DNA from: Gammaproteobacteria bacterium
Lineage (GTDB): Bacteria; Pseudomonadota; Gammaproteobacteria; Pseudomonadales; Azotimanducaceae
Reading direction: 5' to 3'
Assembly (NCBI GenBank): GCA_009843635.1
Contig: VYDB01000123.1
Location: forward strand, 1-64,000
DNA length: 64,000 nt
Under the pieces are notes generated by a model that was given only the letters and a program-made list of their open reading frames with translations, did not search any database and was not told the DNA's origin. Shown one piece after another: positions 46,568 through 55,454 of the stretch (position 1 is the stretch's first letter; every line of letters begins with the position of its first letter). The position numbers and the translations under genes are program-made.

Positions 46568-47287
46568 TTACGCACGAATCAGACGGCCAGCCTCCCGAAG
46601 GCTCAACTGCACATAGTCTCCGTCCCAGCCCTGAGACAGATGCTGGCAATACAGTGCGGGACAACCTTCGATCTCAGTGCGACCAAAGCCCCGCCATCCT
46701 CTTGAAGAGTCGCGCTCTTCGTCGCGCCACTCCCCCTCCAACCCCATCGCCTCACTCGCCTTCTTGCCAAATACGAGAACCACCTGCGGACGCATCGCCG
46801 CGACCATTTGTCTTACCCAAGCCACCGAGAACTCGCGCCATTCGGCCTTCGGGCCCGTCTTCCGCATCCAGCTATTGGCCTCAGATTGCGGCGCTTCGGG
46901 AAAGCAGGCCGCCATCGCTACGGTTCTTCGCTCCAGCGTTTCACTCATTTCAGCCAATGCGAACTGACTTCTCAACGCTTCACCAAATCTGAAGTCATCG
47001 TCGAGGTATAGAAGCTTCTTCGGCCACCTTTTTCCGGAGGGGGAATCATCCCCAGCACCGCCCTGGAACGACACCAACGCCAAATCGGGTCGCACCATGG
47101 GCGGTCCGTACATCGCCGTAACTCTGTGCTTAGCCACCTCTTTTAGCTCAGGTTCTTCGAGTAGCTTGAACGTCTCGGAGTACATTTGACAAGCCAACCG
47201 CTCCAATTCCTGCTGACCGAGCGGCTTGTCCCGGCCGCCTACGACCAGTTGGGAGCGCGAGCCGACTTTTTTCCTAGGGCCACTCAT
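46568..47287 (-). CDS. Possible uracil-DNA-glycosylase-fold protein
   Basis: A 239-residue protein whose ATG overlaps the hsdR stop (ATGA). Segments RPDLALVSFQGGAGDD near residue 67, VVLVFGKKASEAMG near 170 and CQHLSQGWDGDY near 213 resemble, in order and spacing, the water-activating, core-strand and His-Pro-Ser-like motifs of the UDG superfamily. The match is weak, and I assign only a possible fold. Its place as last gene of the restriction operon suggests an accessory in handling modified or foreign DNA. Confidence 0.5.
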   Translation of the reverse strand: MSGPRKKVGSRSQLVVGGRDKPLGQQELERLACQMYSETFKLLEEPELKEVAKHRVTAMYGPPMVRPDLALVSFQGGAGDDSPSGKRWPKKLLYLDDDFRFGEALRSQFALAEMSETLERRTVAMAACFPEAPQSEANSWMRKTGPKAEWREFSVAWVRQMVAAMRPQVVLVFGKKASEAMGLEGEWRDEERDSSRGWRGFGRTEIEGCPALYCQHLSQGWDGDYVQLSLREAGRLIRA

Positions 47288-50200
47288 CTTACTGCCGGCC
47301 CGTCATACGCAAGCGCGAACACGGTGTCGGTCATCCAGCGCTTGAAAGCGTCGTTGTCCATGAACTGCTTGAAAAGTTCGGCGTCGTCCTTCATCACTGA
47401 GGTCATAACGCGGATCAGGGCTTTGTCGTGCTCGACTCGGGCGTTGGCTTTGTCTGAGTTTTGGCGGGCGTTGCGGAAGGCTCGGTCCTCGGCGACCTTG
47501 GAGGGGATCGTCTCGGTGATCATCTGCCGGACTCGGTCTTCGTCGTCCCATGCGATGTCGCCGAAGTGCTCGTTGAACGTTCTCAGAATGTTCGACAGCC
47601 GGTCGATCTCAGGTTCAGGCCGACCGCCGCCACCAGCCGCAGGCACCGGGTCGATCTCGGCGTCCTCGTCTGCGAGCATGATCTTCTGGGCGGCTTGCTT
47701 CTCCACCCGGTAGCTGTCCATGTCGATCGCTTCGAGGATGCCGCGGGATAGATCGTCTTCCTGCGGGGCAGGGAGCTTCGGGATTAGGAAGTCCAGAAAG
47801 ATCGAGCGTTCCTCCCAAGCCATACTCGTGTACGGCAACACGCTGGCAAGGAAACTGTAGGTGCGAACGAACGCCTTGGCGCTGCCCTTGAAGGCGACTT
47901 GACCATCCTCGTCGAGTTCGCTTTTGTACACATCCACGCACGCATCGAGGATCGGATCAAGCTGGTCACGTTCGACACCCTCCACGAAGCGTCGTACCAG
48001 TTCGCGCACCTGGTCTGAGGAGTAAACCCCCGCCCCGTCGAGTTCCGCCTGCAAGTCGTGCAGCTTGTTGGGATCGGTCTCGTCAGCCAGTACGGTCGCC
48101 CGGTAGTAGTCCGCGAACGCTTCCCGAATTGTGTCCGCGTCATTCTGGAAGTCCAGAACAAAGGCGTCGTGCTTTTTCGGATGCGCCCGGTTAAGCCGCG
48201 ACAAGGTCTGCACGGCCTTGATGCTGGAGAGCGTCTTGTCCACGTACATCGTGTGCAGCAGCGGCTCGTCGTACCCCGTTTGGAACTTGTCCGCGCAGAC
48301 AAGGAAACGATATGGGTCTTCCTGAATGCGCTTGGCAATGTCGTTGGAGGGGAATCCGTTCAGCGACGCCTCGGTGACTGAGGTTCCGGCGAACTCGTGC
48401 TCGCCGGAGAAGGCGACAATGGCTCGGTGAGGGCTCTTGCGCTCTCGCAGGTATTCGCTGATGGCGTGGAAGTACTGAATGGCGCGCTCAACGCCGTTGG
48501 TGACCACCATCGCACGCGCCTGCCCGCCGATCCGGTTTCGTGCCAGCACTTGCTCATGGAAATGGTCCACCATGATCTCCGCTTTCAGGCGGATAGCGTG
48601 CTCGTGGCCTTCCACGAAGCGCCGCAGCTTGCGCTGCGCCTTCCTCGCGTCGAACTCGGGATCGCCCTCCACGGTCTTCTCAAGGCGGTAGTAGCTCAAC
48701 ACGGGCATGTAGTGACGCACAACATCGATAATGAAACCCTCGTCGATGGCCTGCTTCATGGTGTAGCCGTGGAACGCCCGGTGCTTCACCGTGCCGTCCG
48801 ACTGAGGGTCAGACTCCCCGAAAAGCTCCAAGGTCTTGTTCTTCGGCGTGGCGGTGAAGGCGAAGTAGCTGGCATTGGGGAGCAGCTTGCGCGATTCCAT
48901 GATGCGGTTGATGAGATCCTCGTAGGTCTCGTCAGCCTCCGCTCTGCCTGCCTCCGATAGGGCACTCGACATTGCCGCCGCAGTCTTGCCGCCTTGGCTG
49001 GAATGCGCCTCGTCGATGATGATTGCGAAGTGCCGGTCCCGCTGGCTGTCCCCGATCTCGTCCAGAATGTAGGGGAACTTCTGCACCGTGGAGACAATGA
49101 TCTTCTTGCCCGACTCGATGAAGCGGCGCAGATTCCCGGATCGACTGGCCTTTCCGACGGTTGCGCGAACCTGCGCGAACTGGCCGATGGTGTCGCCGAT
49201 CTGGCGGTCCAGAACCCGGCGGTCCGTGACCACCACGATGGAGTCGAAGACGGCTGAGCCGTCCCTTTCCAAGCCGATCAACTGGTGCGCTAGCCAAGCG
49301 ATGGAGTTGCTCTTGCCACTGCCCGCCGAGTGCTGGATGAGGTACTTGCGACCCGCGCCTTGCGCTTGGGCATCGGCCAGCAGGCGGCGAACCACGTCGA
49401 GCTGGTGGTAGCGCGGCCAGATCTGGGTCTTGCGCTTCCTGCCGGTTTTTTCGTCCTTCGACTCAACCACCTGCGCGTAGTTCTCCAGTATCTCTGTCAC
49501 GCTTTCGCGCTTGAGAACCTCCCGCCAGAGGTAGTCGGTCTTGATGCCACTGGGGTTCGGCGGATTGCCGGCACCATCATTCCAGCCCCGGTTGAAGGGG
49601 AGGAACCATGATCCCTTACCCTTCAGATGGGTGCAGAACCGCACTTCGCTCTCGTCCAGCGCAAAGTGGGCAACGCAGCGGCCCAGTTCGAAGAGCCTTT
49701 CCCTCGGATTGCGGTCCGTCTGGTATTGCCGCACCGCATCGTCCACAGTCTGCTTAGTGAGGTTGTTCTTCAACTCGAAGGTGAAAACCGGCAAGCCGTT
49801 GATGAAGAGCGCGATGTCCAGCGCCCGCTGGGTCTCGTCGCCGCTATAGCGGAGTTGCCGCGTCACGGTGAAGCGGTTCTGCTCAAAGCGCTCACGAGCG
49901 GACTCGTTGCCTTCCGAGGAGCTGGCGTGGAAAAGCTTCAGGTCATGAGGGCCGTGCCGGATTCCGTGACGAAGGACATGGATCGTCCCGCGCTTGCTGA
50001 TCTCGCCTTGAAGCCGCGAAAGAAACCGACGCCGGGTGGGGCCGTCTTCCGCAAGCCCGAGAGCCGCCGATGCTTCCGGGTCGGAGTCGTCAAGGAAGGC
50101 AGCAAGCTGCGTCAGATCGAGGCAGTACCCACGGTCGTAGTCGCGCCAGCTTCCGCCACGCCAGCCAACCCCGCCATACGCGGCACGAGGTTCTCGGACA

Positions 50201-50289
50201 GAGTCAGCATCAGGCGGCTCGCAAGGGTCGCCAGTCAACCCGATGCAGATCAGCCGCTCAAGGCCGGCTTCGGTGATGTCGGTTGGCAT
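47284..50289 (-). CDS. hsdR: Type I restriction endonuclease subunit R (HsdR)
   Basis: A 1001-residue motor and nuclease of a type I restriction-modification complex, which translocates unmodified DNA and cuts at a distance. The nuclease motif with FTFELKNN (E-x-K) lies near residue 173. The helicase has Walker A HSAGSGKSNS near 320, DEAH near 427 in IIIDEAHSS and SAT-like FAFTATPKN near 478. The C-terminal helical region binds the methylase. The start overlaps the DUF433 stop (TGATG). It is separated from hsdS by darT, darG and the DUF433 gene. Confidence 0.95.
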   Translation of the reverse strand: MPTDITEAGLERLICIGLTGDPCEPPDADSVREPRAAYGGVGWRGGSWRDYDRGYCLDLTQLAAFLDDSDPEASAALGLAEDGPTRRRFLSRLQGEISKRGTIHVLRHGIRHGPHDLKLFHASSSEGNESARERFEQNRFTVTRQLRYSGDETQRALDIALFINGLPVFTFELKNNLTKQTVDDAVRQYQTDRNPRERLFELGRCVAHFALDESEVRFCTHLKGKGSWFLPFNRGWNDGAGNPPNPSGIKTDYLWREVLKRESVTEILENYAQVVESKDEKTGRKRKTQIWPRYHQLDVVRRLLADAQAQGAGRKYLIQHSAGSGKSNSIAWLAHQLIGLERDGSAVFDSIVVVTDRRVLDRQIGDTIGQFAQVRATVGKASRSGNLRRFIESGKKIIVSTVQKFPYILDEIGDSQRDRHFAIIIDEAHSSQGGKTAAAMSSALSEAGRAEADETYEDLINRIMESRKLLPNASYFAFTATPKNKTLELFGESDPQSDGTVKHRAFHGYTMKQAIDEGFIIDVVRHYMPVLSYYRLEKTVEGDPEFDARKAQRKLRRFVEGHEHAIRLKAEIMVDHFHEQVLARNRIGGQARAMVVTNGVERAIQYFHAISEYLRERKSPHRAIVAFSGEHEFAGTSVTEASLNGFPSNDIAKRIQEDPYRFLVCADKFQTGYDEPLLHTMYVDKTLSSIKAVQTLSRLNRAHPKKHDAFVLDFQNDADTIREAFADYYRATVLADETDPNKLHDLQAELDGAGVYSSDQVRELVRRFVEGVERDQLDPILDACVDVYKSELDEDGQVAFKGSAKAFVRTYSFLASVLPYTSMAWEERSIFLDFLIPKLPAPQEDDLSRGILEAIDMDSYRVEKQAAQKIMLADEDAEIDPVPAAGGGGRPEPEIDRLSNILRTFNEHFGDIAWDDEDRVRQMITETIPSKVAEDRAFRNARQNSDKANARVEHDKALIRVMTSVMKDDAELFKQFMDNDAFKRWMTDTVFALAYDGPAVR

Positions 50290-50507
50290 CAGGCATTCCG
50301 CTGCAACTTCGCTTCATGTTCGAGAACGCTTTGAACCTGCACTTCGTCCACGCCGGGGAACCACTCCACGAAGTCCTTGACCGTCGCCCCAGCGGCTAGG
50401 TTTTCGTATAGCGAGTAGAGCGGGATGCGGGTGCCACTGAAGACCCAAGCGCCGCTGACCTTTCCAGGCGTTCGCTCGACGGCAGGACAGGTTTCCCAGT
50501 TGATCAT
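50289..50507 (-). CDS. DUF433 protein (VapB-like antitoxin type)
   Basis: A 72-residue DUF433 protein: VSGAWVFSGTRIPLYSLYENL near residue 17 and VKDFVEWFPGVDEVQVQSVL near 44, a winged-helix-like fold. The ATG at 50507 follows GGAGG. DUF433 genes normally pair with a PIN-like DUF5615 toxin; none is here. Its stop overlaps the hsdR start, so it may instead act as a repressor of the restriction operon or an orphan antitoxin. Confidence 0.75.
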   Translation of the reverse strand: MINWETCPAVERTPGKVSGAWVFSGTRIPLYSLYENLAAGATVKDFVEWFPGVDEVQVQSVLEHEAKLQRNA

Positions 50508-50545
50508 GTCGGTCGCCTCCTGAGCGATGCTGTGTCCAACAGCCC

Positions 50546-51616
50546 TCAGTTCGATTCGGGTTGAATCGAATCTGCTCCGGCATCTACCCACCCCTTCTCA
50601 ACAAGCACATCCGCAGCGAGCTGAATCTGCCTAGGCGAGAAGCGTTTCTTGCGTTCGTTCCATGCATGGGTTCGGGCAACAAGATCATCTCGTGTTGCCG
50701 GGGTGTCGCATTCGAGCACCCAATGAACTGTCGAGAGCAACTCCAGACCGAAAGCAGACTCAAATCCTTCGACTAGGTCTGCCACACGGTCGAAGCGCTT
50801 TTTGGCCGTGTGTGACTGGTTCAGCACGGCAGTGGCATCCTGAACGGCGCCAGGGACAAGCCCAAGCACCTTATCCGGAGCGTCCCCGCCATCAGCGTAA
50901 CCCGATATGAAATGCCCTTCGACCGCATGCAGAACGTGGCGCAGGTTTTCGGCGTAGGGTCCATAAAGCGCTTTGTTGAACTTTAGTTTCAGCGGCTGGC
51001 CTGCCACTTGCATGAAGTACATCAGCTTGTGGACTTCCAACAGAGTAATGAACGGATCAAGCAGCCCATTCAGATAGCGGTCGATCAAGCCCACCAGAGC
51101 TGCCCGACCGGAGGTCATCTTTGGCGCTTTACGGCTGCGAACGGTTCTACCCTTCTCAAAGACCTCAGTGGGCTCGAAAACTACAGTTCGCAACTCATTA
51201 AAACCCACTAAGGTTTCTTCGATACGCGGGCGCACTTGGTTCCAATCCAAGCCCCCAAGACCGCTGCCCAATGGCGGCACGGCGATGGAGCGAATTCCGT
51301 GTTCGCGTATCAGCACCGCCAAGGCGGCCAAACCGGTGTCAATGTCCTCAAGCCGGCTATCACCGCGCCAATGCCGTTTGGTCGGGAAGTTAATGATGTA
51401 AAGGGGATTGGTCAGTCCCCCTGTCTCATAAAGGAACGGGCGGCCAGGTTGAACTTCACCACGCTTGCAAGCCTCGGAGTAAGCCCGAAAATTGTCGGGA
51501 AAGGCCTTTTTGAACTGTAGTGCGATCCCACGCCCCATCACGCCGACGCAATTCACTGTATTGACGAGGGCTTCCGCGTCCTCGGCAAGAATGTCGCCCG
51601 TCTTGAACTCTATCAT
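50546..51616 (-). CDS. darG: DarG antitoxin (macrodomain DNA ADP-ribosyl hydrolase)
   Basis: A 356-residue antitoxin. The N-terminal macrodomain shows NTVNCVGVMGRGIALQFK near residues 19-36 and VPPLGSGLGGLDW near 113, which remove ADP-ribose from DNA bases. The C-terminal 190 residues form the toxin-neutralising domain. It follows darT by 18 nt, the conserved toxin-antitoxin order. Its placement inside a type I restriction operon is unusual. Confidence 0.9.
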   Translation of the reverse strand: MIEFKTGDILAEDAEALVNTVNCVGVMGRGIALQFKKAFPDNFRAYSEACKRGEVQPGRPFLYETGGLTNPLYIINFPTKRHWRGDSRLEDIDTGLAALAVLIREHGIRSIAVPPLGSGLGGLDWNQVRPRIEETLVGFNELRTVVFEPTEVFEKGRTVRSRKAPKMTSGRAALVGLIDRYLNGLLDPFITLLEVHKLMYFMQVAGQPLKLKFNKALYGPYAENLRHVLHAVEGHFISGYADGGDAPDKVLGLVPGAVQDATAVLNQSHTAKKRFDRVADLVEGFESAFGLELLSTVHWVLECDTPATRDDLVARTHAWNERKKRFSPRQIQLAADVLVEKGWVDAGADSIQPESN

Positions 51617-51634
51617 CGGTGCATCCTCTTCAGT

Positions 51635-52279
51635 TCAATAGTACCAGTTCGGCATGATCTCGACCTTCGGCTGGTGAGCGACATTCCCAATAGCCTCCTG
51701 CACTCGTCGGCGAACACTCTGGGTACGTACGCCAACGCGCCGGAAAAGCGTCCAAGGAAATGAACGTTCGACAAGGAATTCCGCCTGCTTATGTTCCTGG
51801 CATTTTCGCCAGTCCCTAGCTTCAACTGCTGTCCAGTTGATCTCGTTAAGGTTCGCAAGGTCACAGTAGTCCGCGAAGTAATTGGAGCCTGCGTTGGACT
51901 CTGTGAATGCCCATCGCCTATCGTGCCTGTCGGCCCAATTGACTGCTTGGTGAAAGTCTGCCTCAAGATGCACCACTGGATCTTGGCCGCCGCGATAGGC
52001 GAGTTCCGGGTGGTTCGCCATATAAATCACGTAGAGCATCACGGATCGCGCACAAAAGTAAAACGGTACGCAGTCACCAACATAGAGATCAGGATGGCTA
52101 CCCAGCGGAGTGGCTAATCGGCGTTGCTTGATTCCGCTCATACCGATGGTCGTGCCGGCCGGGTCGCGGCGCTGCACCTCGGAATCCGACCAAAGACAGC
52201 CGTTCGACACCACCGACGCTAGCCGATCCACATGGAGAATATGGTAGATCTTTGGTTTGGTGGGAACCGGCACCCTCAC
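51635..52279 (-). CDS. darT: DarT toxin (DNA ADP-ribosyltransferase, DUF4433)
   Basis: A 214-residue NAD-dependent toxin that ADP-ribosylates thymidine or guanosine in single-stranded DNA and stops replication. The N-terminal IYHILHVDRL (His13) and the KQRRL segment near residue 51 contact NAD; the catalytic Glu is in QAEFLVE (Glu167). The GTG start overlaps the hsdS stop (GTGA), so toxin translation is coupled to the specificity subunit. All key residues appear intact. Confidence 0.9.
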   Translation of the reverse strand: MRVPVPTKPKIYHILHVDRLASVVSNGCLWSDSEVQRRDPAGTTIGMSGIKQRRLATPLGSHPDLYVGDCVPFYFCARSVMLYVIYMANHPELAYRGGQDPVVHLEADFHQAVNWADRHDRRWAFTESNAGSNYFADYCDLANLNEINWTAVEARDWRKCQEHKQAEFLVERSFPWTLFRRVGVRTQSVRRRVQEAIGNVAHQPKVEIMPNWYY

Positions 52280-53622
52280 CCCTGTTTCTTGTGAAATCGC
52301 CGGACTTCATCCAGCGTACCCTTGTACGCGAATGGACCTTCATCGGGCAGCGCAGCAGCTACCTCACGCACGTCAATCTTGCCACTAACAACGTCGGCGA
52401 TTAGGCGGTTGCGGTATTCCCCAAGGAGTTCGATCTGCCGACGGCCGTGAGTGATGGTCGTTTGTATCTGCCTAGTGACCGTATCCAAGTATTCCGCGAT
52501 GGCAACTTGGTCCTGCCAGGACGGCAGCAAGACGAGCGCGACCCCCAACTCCTCCGCATTCAGGTGCGGTTGCGCTGCTCGCAAACTGGCTACGATCAGT
52601 TGATCATCACGGACATAGCCAGCCAGCAGCGCAAAAGCTAGGAATCTAGGCGATACTCCCGTCGCAGCAACAACTAGGTCATAGCCTGCCACTGCACCAC
52701 TGTATTCCTGAGGGACAATGGCCGAATCAGCCGTGTAAGCCCCGCTCCTCACGACAAGAATCTCCTCCTGCGCAAGAAGCGCGTTACGACCGATCGGTAC
52801 CTCCTTAGGGTCAACGTACACCATGTCCTTTTCGACGATCTCTCCTCGACAAATGTTGGTCGCGCGCAACATGGGTAAGCCATCTGGAACCTCTCGGGGT
52901 GGTTGGCCTAATCCATAGCGTATCCTGGCGATGGTCTTAAGCCGCCGCACTTTCCAACACTTTGGCACATCTTCGATCAGGCTGATTCTAGATCGCTTGT
53001 ACTTGAGGTAAGGCTTGCCGGTGCGTACGTCGATCTGACCTGTGACTGCTGCATGGATGACCGCTTGCTTCTGCTCCTCCAGCAGCGTGATCAGCTTCTC
53101 TTTGGCATGGATACACCGGTCGATTCGGCTCGTCGCGTAGTCGAGAAAGCGCGCGATCGCCCTCTGTTCACATTGCGGAGGAACTGGTACCCAAAGGTTC
53201 AACACACGGTCAACCGACAGCCCTGGTTGTGCCGCCGCAACCGAGTACTGATTCAGATTCATGACCGTCAGAACAGAGACAAACCACTCAGGGACATGGT
53301 CACCGGGCAACCTTGTCACGACTGCATGCTCAGACGCCCAGAAGCGACCTTGCGCCAAGCGCACGTTTCCACACAACGCCCCTTGTCGGCCTATCAGAGC
53401 ATACGTACCATCGTGTGTGTACTTGGACGAAAATCCGCGCACTCCATTGCCACCGTAGACGGGGTACTCACCCGTCGCCTCAATGGTCTCTGCCGTAATG
53501 GCCTCTCCGCTTTGCATTGTGCAAAGAGTCTTTAGCCTCTGACACCCCCAATGCACAGGCACGTCACCCAGCCACTCCACACCGGAATCCTTCATGGTGG
53601 GATAACGACCGGGGGCGCCCAT
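52276..53622 (-). CDS. hsdS: Type I restriction specificity subunit S (HsdS)
   Basis: About 448 residues with two target-recognition domains, at roughly residues 10-165 and 210-385. The conserved spacer helices are FLDYATSRIDRCIHAKEKLI near 167 and YLDTVTRQIQTTI near 388, each followed by a G(Q/K)IDVR block. It sets the bipartite DNA sequence recognised by the methylase and endonuclease. The ATG at 53622 overlaps the stop of the DUF262 gene (TGATG). Base composition is less GC-rich than the core genes. Confidence 0.92.
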   Translation of the reverse strand: MGAPGRYPTMKDSGVEWLGDVPVHWGCQRLKTLCTMQSGEAITAETIEATGEYPVYGGNGVRGFSSKYTHDGTYALIGRQGALCGNVRLAQGRFWASEHAVVTRLPGDHVPEWFVSVLTVMNLNQYSVAAAQPGLSVDRVLNLWVPVPPQCEQRAIARFLDYATSRIDRCIHAKEKLITLLEEQKQAVIHAAVTGQIDVRTGKPYLKYKRSRISLIEDVPKCWKVRRLKTIARIRYGLGQPPREVPDGLPMLRATNICRGEIVEKDMVYVDPKEVPIGRNALLAQEEILVVRSGAYTADSAIVPQEYSGAVAGYDLVVAATGVSPRFLAFALLAGYVRDDQLIVASLRAAQPHLNAEELGVALVLLPSWQDQVAIAEYLDTVTRQIQTTITHGRRQIELLGEYRNRLIADVVSGKIDVREVAAALPDEGPFAYKGTLDEVRRFHKKQG

Positions 53623-55454
53623 CAAGACTCTGCCGCTCTCGCCAGTCGCTCGGGGTTCCACACCGTCTCCGCGAGTTGTCGATAGAGCTCCTGTCGAGCG
53701 TCTAGGTCAGCCTTCAAGAACTCAGCGTGCGGTTTGAACGGTAGCCCGCTTGAGTGCGCAAAACCGGCGAACCCTGGGTCTCGATCGTATGCCTTTTCGT
53801 GGAGGCTTTGTGCCAAAAGGTTGTGCTTGAGGTAGTGCCCGCGCTTTTCCGCATAGGGGAGATCGCCATAACTGGCGTTGAAGCTCTTCGGCAGCAGCAG
53901 GAGGCCGCCGATCCGATTGCGGTATTCCGAGAAGTCAGACGGATGACTGAACTCGTCGGTGTGTCTTTCTGGATGGTCGGCCCAGATGTGCTCGACCTCG
54001 TATCGTTGGTTCCCGTGGCGGTGGACGTACTCCTGATACCTTGATGCGCGCCCGGCCTGGGTCTCCACATAGTCGGTCATCCGGGCAAGCAGGCGGTGGA
54101 TCTGACGCCCGTTCGTGCCGTGCAAACGGAAACGATCATTCGTCACGAAAGTCTCGGTTTCCCCAGCCAAACGTCCCTCGAGTGTTCTCGCCAAGTCAGA
54201 TGCGTCCCTGCCGCGGATGTCGCGCATGACCAGAAACATGGCGTACTGCATCGTCGAGTATCCGATCGCCCGCCAGTTCCAGATGCGCCGACTAATGAGG
54301 ATGTCGAGGAACGCCGACACGACGCGCAGTTTCCGCAGGATGTCCTCCTCGCGATCCTCGCGCTTCAAAGGCGCTAGCAGAACGGGGTACTGGAGAGTGA
54401 AGTTGTGCTCCGCGCAGTAGCGAACGGACTCCAGCCCATCCGTCAGGGTCTCCGCCGCTTCGCGCAGACGGGCGTACCAGCGACCGTAGAAGCTGAAGTC
54501 CTCTTCGATGAAGCGTGCAAATTCAGCGCCCGAGGTCAGGCCCAGGCTCTCCTCCTGTTCCCGAATCCAGCGATGGAACTCCGTCCCGATGCGATCGAAG
54601 TCGCGCGGTGCCGCACCTCGTTTCCGTTCCCGGATGCTAGTCGCGTGCTGGCTTCGGAGCCATGCCTTGATCGCGTCCGCGTCCTCCTCTTTCCCGAGGT
54701 CCTGCAATCGCGTGATCTGAGTGCGCCACAACTGATTGGCAGCATTCCGCCGTCGGGGATCTTCGATGTTCGCGAGCAGGTATCCCTTCAGCATGTCCGT
54801 TGGCGTGAGCGATAGCCCGCGGTCGTTCATGGTCTCGAAGATGGTGTATGCGTCCGCGTCGGAATACGCGGTGATTTCGACGAGATGAACGTTCTCGATC
54901 AGCCAATCTGCGAAGTATGGCAGCGCGGCGTCCGCAAGGTCACTTGGGAACAGCTCGGTCACGTCGCGGAAACGGAGAAGGATGTTCGCCACGGACTCCG
55001 GTTGACCCGCCTCCTCGAACGGACTCCCGGTGAACAGCGCCTCCATGCAGGCTGCACGCTCGTCGACATCGAGGTTGAACGAACGCCTCCCGAACTTCAT
55101 CGAGAAGATCAGATCGGCAACCTGCGCCTTCTGCTCGTCGTCCTCCAGTTGGAGGTAGATGTGGATCAGGAGCAGCGTGAGCGTCGTCAGCCGCTGTTGG
55201 CCGTCGATGATGAACTTACGCCCGTCGCGGTCGCTAATGATGATCGAGCCCAAGAAGTAGTGCCCGTAGTCTTCGACGGCGCTGCGGGGATCGCCGACCT
55301 CGTAGTCGTCCCTGAACTTTTCGGCCAGATCCTCGATCAACTCCGCAACCTGTTTGGTCGCCCAACGGTACTCGCGCTGGTAGTAGTCGATCGCGAACTT
55401 GGCACCAGCGAGCAGCGCTCGTAGGTTTTTCGCATTGCCGCGGATTTCCCTCAC
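53622..55454 (-). CDS. DUF262/DUF1524 (GmrSD/RloF-like) protein
   Basis: A 610-residue protein. The N-terminal DUF262 domain has YYQREYRW near residue 24 and the hallmark DGQQRLTTL at 84-92. The C-terminal DUF1524 HNH-like nuclease region has VEHIWADH near residue 487 and RNRIGGLLLLPKSFNASYG near 515. GmrSD enzymes cut modified phage DNA, and DUF262 proteins are known as restriction-linked ORFs between hsd genes. It starts with GTG overlapping the hsdM stop (GTGA), showing close coupling. It probably adds a complementary activity against modified DNA, but this is inferred. Confidence 0.85.
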   Translation of the reverse strand: MREIRGNAKNLRALLAGAKFAIDYYQREYRWATKQVAELIEDLAEKFRDDYEVGDPRSAVEDYGHYFLGSIIISDRDGRKFIIDGQQRLTTLTLLLIHIYLQLEDDEQKAQVADLIFSMKFGRRSFNLDVDERAACMEALFTGSPFEEAGQPESVANILLRFRDVTELFPSDLADAALPYFADWLIENVHLVEITAYSDADAYTIFETMNDRGLSLTPTDMLKGYLLANIEDPRRRNAANQLWRTQITRLQDLGKEEDADAIKAWLRSQHATSIRERKRGAAPRDFDRIGTEFHRWIREQEESLGLTSGAEFARFIEEDFSFYGRWYARLREAAETLTDGLESVRYCAEHNFTLQYPVLLAPLKREDREEDILRKLRVVSAFLDILISRRIWNWRAIGYSTMQYAMFLVMRDIRGRDASDLARTLEGRLAGETETFVTNDRFRLHGTNGRQIHRLLARMTDYVETQAGRASRYQEYVHRHGNQRYEVEHIWADHPERHTDEFSHPSDFSEYRNRIGGLLLLPKSFNASYGDLPYAEKRGHYLKHNLLAQSLHEKAYDRDPGFAGFAHSSGLPFKPHAEFLKADLDARQELYRQLAETVWNPERLARAAES

